From NCBI GenBank assembly GCA_030550455.1, contig JAUQPH010000001.1:252259-316258 (forward strand): 64,000 bases of DNA, in the 5' to 3' direction. Made by a program: the position numbers and the translations under genes. Below the pieces are notes generated by a model. That model was not told the DNA's origin, made no database searches, and worked only from the letters and a program-made list of their open reading frames with translations. The DNA comes from Thermoproteota archaeon. Its GTDB lineage: Archaea; Thermoproteota; Thermoprotei_A; Sulfolobales; NBVN01. The first letter of the stretch is position 1. Every line of letters starts with the position of its first letter. Positions 17,458 to 26,105 of the stretch are shown here, one piece after another.

Positions 17458-18561
17458 TCATTCCTGCGTAGAGATACGCATATGGTGATCTCTAATAAGT
17501 TCTACTACTCTCTCAACAGGTATTTGGTAGGCTACGTGTCCATCCCTTCCCTCAATAGTAACCGAGTTGAACATGGAATTTAGAGTAGCTTCTTCGGTAG
17601 CTTCTATAACTCCCCTGAAGAACTCATTGAGTTCTTCATCGGGTAGTGACTTAAGGTCTAATAATTCCTTAACTCCATGTTTAATTCTGTACGCAGTTGT
17701 GAAAGCTACAACAACTTCTCCGCTTCCATGGTATGTATACCCACCTACTCTAGCTAGTCCAGACTGAACTCTTTTTGCTATTCTCCTTAACTGCCTGTAA
17801 GTGAGGGGAGCATCAGTAGCTACAATGACATTAACAGAGCCAGGGAACGTACCGTACTCTAAACCCCTTAAGTATTTACCTACTGGGACACCGCCTATAG
17901 TTAAGTCCTCCCTTCTACCGAAGTTAGTTTGAACAAGCACGCCTACGAGATAAGTCTCCAGAGAGGTAGTTACTATGCGAGAAGAGGTTCCTATACCTCC
18001 CTTAAATCCGAAGGCCATCGTCCCGGTTCCAGCACCAACGGCTCCTTCCGCAAAATCCGTACTAGCCTTTCTCACAGCCTCAAGGACGTGGTATTGCTTT
18101 ACGTGTCTCCCCTGTATATCATTTAAATACCCATCGTTGCACTCTAGGACTAATGGATTAACTGTTGGGGCTGTGACTCCGATTTCAGGGTTGGATCGAA
18201 CTGAGAGCTCTATGAGTCCATCTGCTACTAAACCCACATTTAAAGTGTTAGTGAGAGCTATGGGGGTTTCGATCAATCCAAGCTCTTCTACCTGTATCAA
18301 ACCAACAGCTTTAGTAAAACCATTAATTACGTGAGCTGTAGCAACAACTTTCTCTTTGTAAAGGTTACCATCATGTGGCAATATAACAGTGACACCTGTT
18401 CTAACCGGACCTCTCCCGGGGATCAGTGGGCCCTTGCCCTCGATCAGGGTTACGTGACCCACACGAATTCCTTCGATATCCGAAATGGAGTTTTTAGGTC
18501 CAGTCCTCAGCTTCCAATACGGTATCTCTACGACATCTCTTATTCGAGTCACGCGCACCAC
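17458..18561 (-). CDS. P1 family (DmpA-like, S58) aminopeptidase
   Basis: A self-processing N-terminal nucleophile hydrolase related to DmpA (L-aminopeptidase / D-esterase). The 367-residue protein has the GIRVGHVT start, GVTVILPH, the NTLNVGLVAD segment, VGAGTGTMAFGFKGGIGTSSR and the APLTYRQLRRIAKR segment. Cleavage before the serine of GTSS would release the catalytic subunit. The start is GTG 18561 in a GTG-GTG pair after AAGGTG. The native substrate is unknown; peptides or D-amino-acid amides are likely. It stands alone on the minus strand. Confidence 0.92.
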   Translation of the reverse strand: MVRVTRIRDVVEIPYWKLRTGPKNSISDIEGIRVGHVTLIEGKGPLIPGRGPVRTGVTVILPHDGNLYKEKVVATAHVINGFTKAVGLIQVEELGLIETPIALTNTLNVGLVADGLIELSVRSNPEIGVTAPTVNPLVLECNDGYLNDIQGRHVKQYHVLEAVRKASTDFAEGAVGAGTGTMAFGFKGGIGTSSRIVTTSLETYLVGVLVQTNFGRREDLTIGGVPVGKYLRGLEYGTFPGSVNVIVATDAPLTYRQLRRIAKRVQSGLARVGGYTYHGSGEVVVAFTTAYRIKHGVKELLDLKSLPDEELNEFFRGVIEATEEATLNSMFNSVTIEGRDGHVAYQIPVERVVELIRDHHMRISTQE

Positions 18562-18758
18562 CTTGAGTAGGATTTAGTTACCGAGAGATATGAGGTACCT
18601 GCCATAAATAAAGACTGACGGCAACAAAGTATCTAGAAAAATCTTCCCACACATAATTACGCCTTAAGAGCGCATCATTTTCCGTGTAGAGTTCCTCCTT
18701 GGAGGACTTTTAGTTGAAGATGCTTGGGATAAAGCCTCGACGTAGAGTGGAAAGTCAG

Positions 18759-21692
18759 CTAGGTACTCGACGTAGCGTAGATCCCAGGTTTGAGTGGAAG
18801 TGCCCTGCTTTTTCTCCCACCGAGATCGGGTGCTCTAGGATCACTAGCTCTATAGACGACGAGGTCTTTTAGGCCAAGCCTAGTGACTATAAGTCCACGG
18901 TACTTAGTTAATACGCTGAACTCATCGAATTCTTTAGATGTTTCAAAGTACTTAATCAGTTTCTCGGGCCCTAAGTAACTTACTACTTCGTGTACTGTTC
19001 TGATTACTCTGTCCGGCTGCCTTATGCCTAACTCAGTTAGCTCACGCGATAGTCTCCTGATAATGTCGCTCATTTCAGCCCCACTAAGCATTTCTTCAGC
19101 TACTTTTTTCGCTATCCATGCGAGCTCTTTATCTAGAGTGTAAACGACTACAGTGTCTCCACCTACTACCTCTAGAACGGATCTTATGTCATCAGTAACT
19201 ATGTCAACATATCTTTGCTCTACCTCAAAGAGGTGATCTCCACGCGTTAGCTCCTTATCTATTACAGCTTTAGCTACGTATCCGTGGCCTCCCATTAAGC
19301 TCCAGAGCTCCTCAGCTATAAAGGGGGTAATAGGGGACATCAGCTTCACCCAGGTATTTAAGTACTCTATAGCGGCCTTCCCCGGAGTACCAACCCACTT
19401 TACGTAAGTCTCTAAGTCTTCCAGCATCTTAATGTATACCCTAATGGTTGCGGCCCTCAGCTTTACGTTATCGAGTTCACCTATGTATCCAGCTACGTGC
19501 TGAGAAAGAACCTTCCTCAACCACTCATCCGGCAACCTACCATCTTCGTCGGTTGCTCTATTAAGTACCTCGCGAACGGTGTTGTAGATCCTCATAAGTT
19601 GCTTGACTGCGGACAGTATCGTGTCCTCGCTTAAGTCGAGGTCTTGATCAACTTCAGCACTCATTGCTAACCCTAATCGCAGTGCGTCAGGTGAATACGT
19701 ATCTATAAGGTTGCCTAGTAGCTTAACGTTACCTTTAGATTTAGACATCCGCGCTCCTTCGATGAGAACCCATCCGTTTGCCACTATCTGCTTTGGCCAG
19801 AGTTCTCTTGGAAATAGCGCCACGTGGTTAAATATAAAGAAAGTTAGATGATTAGGTATTAAGTCTTTACCGCTGTGCCTAGAGTCGAGTGGATACCAGT
19901 AGAGGAACTCCTTCCTGATCGAGTCCAGGTCTTCTACTCTGATACCTACCTTGGATGCTACTTCCTCAGCGCTTCCTAAGCCTAAGAACACGTAGTCCCA
20001 GAAGGACTCGTCCAGCTTATCGACACTTATACCCAAACTCCTGATCTTGTGAATAACTGTATAGAAGGCCATGTATATCGTCGAATCACTTAAGGCCTCT
20101 ATGATCCACCCAGGCTCCCACGGTAGCTCCGTACCTAACCCCCTAGTTCTAGCGCATGCTCTCTCCCTTAGCCAATCAATAGTAGCTTCGATACCCTTTC
20201 TTGCTTCCTCAGGAACTATCCTCATACTGGCTAAGGCTTTCTTAGCTAGGTTCTTCCAGTTCTCGTTTCCGTAATCAATAAACCACTGATTTTCCAAAAC
20301 CTTTACTATGACTTCTGTACCACAGCGGCAGCGTACTGGCGCATTAATTATCTCGTACATAGAGTCTATGGCTCTGACGTTCCTCAGTAGGGTTTTGATG
20401 TACTCTCTAGCTTCCCGAACAGTCCTCCCGGCTACATGCTTTTCTAAGTACTCTATTACTCTAGGGTCTCCACTAGTAACGTAGGAGACGACATCTCGTC
20501 TGACAATTCCTCTCTCAAACTCCTCTCTGTAGACTTTCTTCGTAGCCTCATCCAAGTTGACCACATCGTTCTGACTAGATATCTTGAGCTCTTCTACGAC
20601 GTCTTTAGCTGGCAGATCGCTGTAGCCTGACACCTTAATTAGTGGTCGTGGAGTGAGTTCCTTTGTCCACACACCTCCGAGGTTCTTTTCTACGTATTCG
20701 CGTAGGGCGACGTAATCGTATGGTGCGTGAGCTGGAACTGACATCACGACGCCTGTAGCGAATCTCGGGTTAACGAATGCGGCCGGGAGTATCTTAACTT
20801 TCTCACCCGTGACCGGGTTCAGCAGCTCCTTTCCAATGAGAGTGGAACCAGCTACTTCCTCTAGGACGTCAACTTTCTTTAGTTGGTGTCTTAGTTTACT
20901 AACTGCATCGCAGGAGATGACCCACTCCTCGTTCCCCACTCTAGATAAGCAGTACTTAGCTTCCGGGTTTACCCAGATGTTTGTGACGCCCAGAACTGTC
21001 TCAGGTCTTAGAGTAGCGGCTGGATACACGACTCCGCGCTCATCTGTAAACTTTATTATTGTTAAATCTCCGATTTCCGGCTCAACATCTCCTTCAGTGT
21101 CGTGCATACTTACAGGCATTCCGTGTCTTGGGCACCAGCCTACTGGGTAAGTACCTTTTATTAGTAGTCCTAACTTAAGGAGCTTATTAAACTGCCACCG
21201 TATAAATGCCTTGTATTCGGGGTCTACTGTAGTAAACTCTCTCCTCCAGTCTATGCTGAGTCCGTACCTCTTCATTACGTCCTTAGATAGCTCGTGGAAG
21301 TATCTAGCAAAGCTGATCGGGTCCCTCAGCTTCTTCAAAGTCTCTACATCGACGTTAAAAGACCTTGACATAGCCTCTATTTCCTTAATGTTATTTTCCA
21401 GAATAGCTTCTACTCTCACTAGTACTGGAGTCCCCGTATAGTGAAAACCCATCGGGAAGAGGACGTTATAGCCGAGAAGTCTCTTGTATCTAGCTAGTAC
21501 GTCAGCTATTAAGTAAGTTCTGCCGTGGCCTGCGTGAATAGGTGCGTTTGGATACATATACGCTGCTGTTAGATAGTACTTAGGGACTCCCTCCGCTGGG
21601 TCTGCTTCAAACACCCTGTTTTCGTAGTAAAGGCGCGACCATTTCTCCGCCAAGCTCCTCAAAAAAGCTATGAACTCGTCTACGGCACTCAT
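18759..21692 (-). CDS. leuS: Leucyl-tRNA synthetase
   Basis: Charges tRNA-Leu. About 977 residues, archaeal/eukaryal type. The HIGH motif is HAGH (PNAPIHAGHGRTYL, near residue 58) and the KMSKS motif is MSKSK (ARMSKSKGNV). The editing domain lies between them (VYPAATLRPETVLGVTN). I prefer ATG 21692 to GTG 21713: a TATA-like ATTTTAAAATA sits about 28 bases before the ATG, and the protein then starts as its homologues do. The cognate tRNA-Leu(UAG) is encoded at 46.1 kb. Confidence 0.95.
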   Translation of the reverse strand: MSAVDEFIAFLRSLAEKWSRLYYENRVFEADPAEGVPKYYLTAAYMYPNAPIHAGHGRTYLIADVLARYKRLLGYNVLFPMGFHYTGTPVLVRVEAILENNIKEIEAMSRSFNVDVETLKKLRDPISFARYFHELSKDVMKRYGLSIDWRREFTTVDPEYKAFIRWQFNKLLKLGLLIKGTYPVGWCPRHGMPVSMHDTEGDVEPEIGDLTIIKFTDERGVVYPAATLRPETVLGVTNIWVNPEAKYCLSRVGNEEWVISCDAVSKLRHQLKKVDVLEEVAGSTLIGKELLNPVTGEKVKILPAAFVNPRFATGVVMSVPAHAPYDYVALREYVEKNLGGVWTKELTPRPLIKVSGYSDLPAKDVVEELKISSQNDVVNLDEATKKVYREEFERGIVRRDVVSYVTSGDPRVIEYLEKHVAGRTVREAREYIKTLLRNVRAIDSMYEIINAPVRCRCGTEVIVKVLENQWFIDYGNENWKNLAKKALASMRIVPEEARKGIEATIDWLRERACARTRGLGTELPWEPGWIIEALSDSTIYMAFYTVIHKIRSLGISVDKLDESFWDYVFLGLGSAEEVASKVGIRVEDLDSIRKEFLYWYPLDSRHSGKDLIPNHLTFFIFNHVALFPRELWPKQIVANGWVLIEGARMSKSKGNVKLLGNLIDTYSPDALRLGLAMSAEVDQDLDLSEDTILSAVKQLMRIYNTVREVLNRATDEDGRLPDEWLRKVLSQHVAGYIGELDNVKLRAATIRVYIKMLEDLETYVKWVGTPGKAAIEYLNTWVKLMSPITPFIAEELWSLMGGHGYVAKAVIDKELTRGDHLFEVEQRYVDIVTDDIRSVLEVVGGDTVVVYTLDKELAWIAKKVAEEMLSGAEMSDIIRRLSRELTELGIRQPDRVIRTVHEVVSYLGPEKLIKYFETSKEFDEFSVLTKYRGLIVTRLGLKDLVVYRASDPRAPDLGGRKSRALPLKPGIYATSST

Positions 21693-21819
21693 AGCTTTAG
21701 CACCGCACGTCACAGCTTTATTTTAAAACAAGGTTAATAAAAATCACGAAATCCAGGTTTGGTAAAGAGAGACTAATATGCATTATTAACGTCTAGACGG
21801 CTTTAGGTTGGGGAGTAAG

Positions 21820-23199
21820 ATGGGGAAACGAGAGGTTCCTGTAGCTATGACCATAGCCGGTGTTGACTCTGGTGGTGGAGCCGGTATAGCTGCCGATTTA
21901 AAGACGTTCGCCGCTCTAGGAGTTCACGGAACGCTGGCAGTAACAGCTTTAACAGCTCAAAACACTTACTCTGTTACAGGAATTCACGAAGTCCCGGCAG
22001 AGTTCGTGGAGTTACAGATCAGGACGGTGTGGGAAGATATGGGAATTGATGCGGCAAAAACAGGTATGCTTAGTTCTTCACCAATAGTTAGAGCTGTAGC
22101 GAGGTCCGTTAAGAACTACGGATTTCCGCTCGTAGTCGACCCCGTAATGGTTGCGAAAAGCGGGGCCAAGCTTTTAGCCGATGAAGCTATAGAGACTCTC
22201 AAGAGAGAGCTTCTTCCACTGGCTAAAGTAGTTACACCAAACAAGTTCGAAGCTGAAATCCTCTCAGGTGTTAAGATCGAGAAGCTAGAGGATGCCGAGG
22301 AAGCCGCTAGAATCATAGCGCGAGAACTAGGTGTTGAAGCAGTAGTAGTTAAAGGTGGGCACATACATCAGGGACCTAGAGCTACTGACGTAGTCTACTT
22401 AGGTGGAGTCGTTAAGCGCGTTGAATCACCAAGAGCTGACGGATGCACTCACGGTACGGGTTGCTCTTTTTCAGCAGCTATAGCAGCTAATCTAGCTAAA
22501 GGCCTTCCTGTACTAGATTCTATAGTTGAAGCTAAGAACTTCATTTTCACAGCGATAGCTCGTTCCTATAGAGTTGGTAAAGGGTCTTGTCCAGTTAATC
22601 CAACAGCTTTTATCGAGCTTGACGCAGAGCTCTATAGAGCTCAGAAGACTCTCGCAGAAGTACTAGACAGAATGTCCTCAGAGCATCTCTCTAGAAAGCT
22701 AGCGAAAGTAATCCCGGAAGTGCAATCAAACCTCGTCTACTCAGTACCTAAGCACCTGGCTCTCAGTACAGCAGATGTCGTAGGGGTTCCGGGTAGGATC
22801 GTTAAGCATGCTGGCAGAGTTAAGGTGTATACATATCCGCAACCTGGGGCATCAGAACATGTCGCAAGACTCGTACTCGAGGCCATGAGGTATGACTCTA
22901 GCATCAGGTCGGCCATGAACATAAGGTACAGTAGTGAACTGGTTGAGGCAGCTAGAAAGCTAGGAATGTCTGTAGTGGTAATCGATAGAAGAGAGGAGCC
23001 CGAGGATGTCAGAAGAGTCGAAGGAGCGTCGCTCCCGTGGATGCTGAGAAAAGCTGTCGAGCAATTGGGTAGGGTGCCAGATGTTCTAGCAGACACGGGT
23101 GATATCGGTAAAGAACCCATGATTAGGGTATTCGGAAAGACTCCGAACGATGTTTTGGACAAAGTAATCAAATTAGTCGATAACTGTAAGCACCTGTGA
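21820..23199 (+). CDS. thiDN: ThiD-ThiN fusion: HMP(-P) kinase / thiamine-phosphate synthase
   Basis: Residues about 8-265 are ThiD, which phosphorylates hydroxymethylpyrimidine and its phosphate: [31 protein letters not shown] and the anion-hole [17 protein letters not shown]. Residues about 285-455 are ThiN, the archaeal thiamine-phosphate synthase that replaces ThiE. This fusion is common in archaea. ATG 21820 is chosen because GGGGAG lies 5 bases before it; a TTG at 21808 is also open. It works downstream of ThiC (419-1771). The gene ends 4 bases from the convergent dut gene. Confidence 0.95.
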   Translation: MGKREVPVAMTIAGVDSGGGAGIAADLKTFAALGVHGTLAVTALTAQNTYSVTGIHEVPAEFVELQIRTVWEDMGIDAAKTGMLSSSPIVRAVARSVKNYGFPLVVDPVMVAKSGAKLLADEAIETLKRELLPLAKVVTPNKFEAEILSGVKIEKLEDAEEAARIIARELGVEAVVVKGGHIHQGPRATDVVYLGGVVKRVESPRADGCTHGTGCSFSAAIAANLAKGLPVLDSIVEAKNFIFTAIARSYRVGKGSCPVNPTAFIELDAELYRAQKTLAEVLDRMSSEHLSRKLAKVIPEVQSNLVYSVPKHLALSTADVVGVPGRIVKHAGRVKVYTYPQPGASEHVARLVLEAMRYDSSIRSAMNIRYSSELVEAARKLGMSVVVIDRREEPEDVRRVEGASLPWMLRKAVEQLGRVPDVLADTGDIGKEPMIRVFGKTPNDVLDKVIKLVDNCKHL

Positions 23200-23203
23200 G
23201 TAG

Positions 23204-23671
23204 CTACCTCTCAAGATAGTAAGTCCCCCTATACGGAATCGCCGATCTTTCGCTAAGCCTTAAGTAAACTAGCTGAGCTACTTGAGCTCCAACCCCTATT
23301 TTTATCCCATGGTTGTTTAGGACGAGCATCAGCCCATATCCCCGTCCTTCGTAACCTGGGTCCCATACAGCAGTAAAGAGTGTGACTCCCGATCTTAGCA
23401 AACTGGAGCGCGGGATTGCTAGAGCCAGAGAGTCCTCAGGTACTTTAACGTACTCACAGTACCGAACCAAATACGCACCCTTGTCTAGAGCGAACACCCC
23501 ATCAACTCCTGGCTTTAACTCTAGGTAACGCGGAATCTTCTTACTTTCCGGAAGGATCTCTCCACTGCCGTCGAAATCGTAGACTTCACACAGAGTAAGT
23601 TTTACACCAGCGCAATCCAGCTGTCCTACTGAGAACCCCAACCCTAAGAGTTGTTGCGGAGGAACTACCAA
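23204..23671 (-). CDS. dut: dUTPase, archaeal dCTP deaminase/dUTPase family
   Basis: A 155-residue trimeric-fold nucleotide hydrolase that removes dUTP to keep uracil out of DNA. Recognisable segments are IPRSSLLRSGV (motif 2-like), TAVWDPGYEGRGYG (motif 3-like) and QVAQLVYLRL near the C terminus. The VWDPGYEG form matches archaeal dUTPases better than dCTP deaminases, which carry a different motif here, so dUTPase is preferred. The start is TTG 23671. Convergent with thiDN. Confidence 0.85.
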   Translation of the reverse strand: MVVPPQQLLGLGFSVGQLDCAGVKLTLCEVYDFDGSGEILPESKKIPRYLELKPGVDGVFALDKGAYLVRYCEYVKVPEDSLALAIPRSSLLRSGVTLFTAVWDPGYEGRGYGLMLVLNNHGIKIGVGAQVAQLVYLRLSERSAIPYRGTYYLER

Positions 23672-23885
23672 CGACTAGCCCGCAACTTAGCTTACATCAG
23701 TACTCTAGAAAAGCGGCGCTACACATAAGTACTCGTAGGTTTAATCCCTGAGAGTATTAGTCGACCTCGACCTCAAGGTTTTTAAGGTTTCGAGCTACTA
23801 CTCTTGATTCAGAACTCCACAGACGTGCTAATAACATCGGCGACAGCCCGAAAGGCTTTTATAAACGGCTCTTAGCAGTAGGAAA

Positions 23886-23978
23886 CTATGGGCGTGGTTA
23901 GTATAGCAAAAATTGTGGGGTAAGGATTTTCCCACGAACGCAAATCCGTAGGACTCGTAAATATCGGCTATGCCGACA
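23886..23978 (+). ncRNA. Candidate small RNA or leader upstream of nreA
   Basis: A strong TATA box (CTTTTATAAA, 23855-23864) predicts a transcript starting near 23888, but nreA appears to use its own TATA box at 23996. The stretch between can fold: TTGTGGG (23913-23919) with CCCACGA (23931-23937), and TCGGC/GCCGA with a 3-base loop (23964-23976). An 11-codon frame (ATG 23888 to TAA) is also present. It is not a tRNA or a C/D box RNA by inspection. It may be a separate RNA or a long 5' leader. Confidence 0.35.
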
Positions 23979-23991
23979 AAACAAAGCTATA

Positions 23992-24008
23992 GCGGTAATA
24001 TTAACCGC
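23992..24008 (+). promoter_or_regulatory. TATA box of nreA inside a near-palindrome
   Basis: GCGGTAATATTAACCGC is a near-perfect inverted repeat with the TATA-like TAATATTA (23996-24003) at its centre, 24 bases before ATG 24024. A symmetric site over a TATA box is where an archaeal repressor would act. Confidence 0.5.
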
Positions 24009-24023
24009 ACTGTCTCAATACAC

Positions 24024-25247
24024 ATGAGGAAGTTGACGGACAGTAGACTATGCGTTCTATGCCGCGGGGGGTCGAGAAGGTTATGTGGCTTAGAGTACTG
24101 TCCAGTACTCATTAGGACTTCCTCTCTTTATACTCTGAAGCGCGTCTCCCACGAGCTTGCAAGCACGTCACCACCTTCTGTCTATGTGGGTTGGGTAGGC
24201 TACCCCCGAGTTGTTGTAGCAGCAGGTCTCCCACCGGAGGTCGGGGATACATCAGTATATGACCAGCCAGAGAAGTGGTTAGGTCTACCACTAGACGAAG
24301 TGCTAAGGTTTAGATTGACTCTCATTCGCGGAGGGAGAACACTCGGGGTCAATGACGTAAATAGTAGCTTTGTAGATAAGATAAGAGAAATCGCTCTATC
24401 CTCTAAGCCTGTCGACGTAGAAGTCTTCTTCGAGAAAAGTATTAGACCGAAGGTATTACTAGATGAGCACGTGCCACCAATGGGTCCTCTAGCACCAGTT
24501 AAGAGGTTAGACCTCGGTTCTAACCCCTATGTGAATAGGCATGTCGAGAAGGTTTATGGAGATAGGGACTTAGACGCTAGAGGCGCTATTCTCTATCTCT
24601 ATACGTCGTCCGTGCCGGTGTCCACGATTATGAGGGTGCTGTCTGTGGGATCTTTAGGTAGAGAAAGCAGAAGGAAGCTTGTGCCCACTAGGTGGGCTAT
24701 AACTACTGTTGACTCGACGATATCAGAGGCCTTAATAAAGAAGATAGTGGATAAACCGACAATAAACGACTTTAGGCTGTATTATTTATCGAGAAGTGGA
24801 AACCTGTTTATAGCAATCTTACTACCTACTCGCTGGATGTTCGAGTGGATGGAAGCGTGGTTTCCAGGTTCGACCTGGAACCTCTTTGGTGGGGAAGTCG
24901 TAGTAGAAGGAGACTGGGAGGTTACGAGCAAGAGAAGGGAGTATCCCTCCATAGGAGGGTGCTATTATGCTTCAAGACTTGCTGTAGCTGAGTACCTAAA
25001 CAAGCTTGGGCGGCAAGCTGGAGCAGTACTCTATAGAGAGATCTATCCAAGCTTTAACGTCCCGGTAGGCGTGTGGTTCGTAAGAGAGATGGTTAGAGCA
25101 CTTTTGAGTACTCAGTATAAAAGCTACAAAACCCTGAGAGAGCTTCTCGCAGATATTAGAGGCATAACTAAGGTTCCAGTAGAGAGCATAGTAACTCGCT
25201 CAAGGATACTGAGCCTTCTAATCAGAGGTAAGAGGCTCTTTGACTGA
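24024..25247 (+). CDS. nreA: NreA-like DNA repair protein
   Basis: Archaeal Nre family, linked to DNA damage repair and PCNA in Haloferax. The 407-residue protein has the N-terminal cysteine motif CVLCRGGSRRLCGLEYCP, probably a zinc site, followed by the PPSVYVGWVGYPRV segment and a conserved LDLGSNPYVNRHVEKVYGDRDLDARGAI region. The C terminus (LLIRGKRLFD) is not a clear PCNA-interacting motif, unlike the halophile protein. ATG 24024 is chosen because a TATA box lies 24 bases upstream; an ATG at 23970 would add 18 residues. It overlaps the next gene by 8 bases. Confidence 0.88.
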   Translation: MRKLTDSRLCVLCRGGSRRLCGLEYCPVLIRTSSLYTLKRVSHELASTSPPSVYVGWVGYPRVVVAAGLPPEVGDTSVYDQPEKWLGLPLDEVLRFRLTLIRGGRTLGVNDVNSSFVDKIREIALSSKPVDVEVFFEKSIRPKVLLDEHVPPMGPLAPVKRLDLGSNPYVNRHVEKVYGDRDLDARGAILYLYTSSVPVSTIMRVLSVGSLGRESRRKLVPTRWAITTVDSTISEALIKKIVDKPTINDFRLYYLSRSGNLFIAILLPTRWMFEWMEAWFPGSTWNLFGGEVVVEGDWEVTSKRREYPSIGGCYYASRLAVAEYLNKLGRQAGAVLYREIYPSFNVPVGVWFVREMVRALLSTQYKSYKTLRELLADIRGITKVPVESIVTRSRILSLLIRGKRLFD

Positions 25248-26097
25248 ATGTCCTAGAATAAGTGTTAAAACGGCTCTATCTAGGTCCGGTCTGCCGGACC
25301 TAGACTACTCGCTCAATCCTTATGTCGGTTGCTCACACGGTTGTCTTTACTGTTATGCTAGAGACTACACGAGACAAGTAGAGGTTGCTGAAAATTGGGG
25401 TTCTATCGTGTACGTTAAAGAGAATCTCCTTAGTATATTAGAGAGGGAGACCAGAAAGCTCAAGCCGGGTACCGTAGGTATTTCGACCATAACGGACCCG
25501 TACCAGCCGGTCGAGTCTGTCGAGAAATTAACGCGTAGGTCCATAGAGTTGCTACTAAAGCGCGGCTTTAGAGTAAGCATTCAGACAAAGTCTCCCCTAG
25601 TCCTGAGAGACATCGACATCCTCAAGAGCTTTAGAGATATGGTTGATGTGGGTTTCACGATTATAACTCTAGACTCTGGTGTAGCTTCTCTATTAGAGCC
25701 GAGTGCTCCGGTACCTGTGCAAAGAGTTAGAGCTTTAACCAAGGTATCTGAAGAAGGCTTGAAAACGTGGCTTTTCTACGGGCCGGTGATTCCAGGCTTC
25801 AACGATGATGTAGTCTCATTCACAAGAGTTCTTGAGGCCGTTTATGGTCATGTGAGCTTAGTTCTCATGGATAAACTAAGGGTTACTCCTAGGGTGCGTG
25901 ACTCCCTCGGTTCAGTCGTTAGAGACTTTGAAAAGGTAGAGTCTTTAGCGAATAGCAAGACTTGGTGGTCATCTGTCGTCAAAGCCTTTACAGAGGTATG
26001 CGCACAGCTAGCAGTGAAGTGTGTTGCTTCTCTAGCAGAGCCACCCACTGATACAGTAAGGAGGCTAGAGGTGTTCTCTAAGAAAAAGGAACCGTAA
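25240..26097 (+). CDS. Radical SAM protein, SPL-like, overlapping nreA
   Basis: A 285-residue radical SAM protein with the cluster motif CSHGCLYCY in YVGCSHGCLYCYARDY, followed by STITDPYQPVE. It belongs to the same family as the 2250-3152 gene and is clearly similar to it in plan (LNPYVGC versus LHPYTGC; ITDPYQP versus SSDPYTP). TTG 25240 overlaps the nreA stop by 8 bases, so the two proteins are made together. The pairing with a repair protein and the likeness to spore photoproduct lyase suggest a nucleic acid substrate; this is inference. Confidence 0.88.
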   Translation: MTECPRISVKTALSRSGLPDLDYSLNPYVGCSHGCLYCYARDYTRQVEVAENWGSIVYVKENLLSILERETRKLKPGTVGISTITDPYQPVESVEKLTRRSIELLLKRGFRVSIQTKSPLVLRDIDILKSFRDMVDVGFTIITLDSGVASLLEPSAPVPVQRVRALTKVSEEGLKTWLFYGPVIPGFNDDVVSFTRVLEAVYGHVSLVLMDKLRVTPRVRDSLGSVVRDFEKVESLANSKTWWSSVVKAFTEVCAQLAVKCVASLAEPPTDTVRRLEVFSKKKEP

Positions 26098-26105
26098 TAG
26101 AACGG

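Noticed and set aside
17326-17583. 85-codon plus-strand frame with a TATA-like box 30 bases upstream
   Set aside because: Half of it lies antisense to the conserved C terminus of the P1 peptidase and the product has no recognisable pattern. A short real gene is not excluded.
23886-23978. tRNA-like start (GGGCGTGGTTAGTATAGC) before nreA
   Set aside because: No T arm or matching acceptor 3' half can be formed, so it is not a tRNA.
23970-24023. Longer nreA start at ATG 23970
   Set aside because: A well-placed TATA box lies inside this stretch, 24 bases before ATG 24024, and the added 18 residues are unlike the family start.
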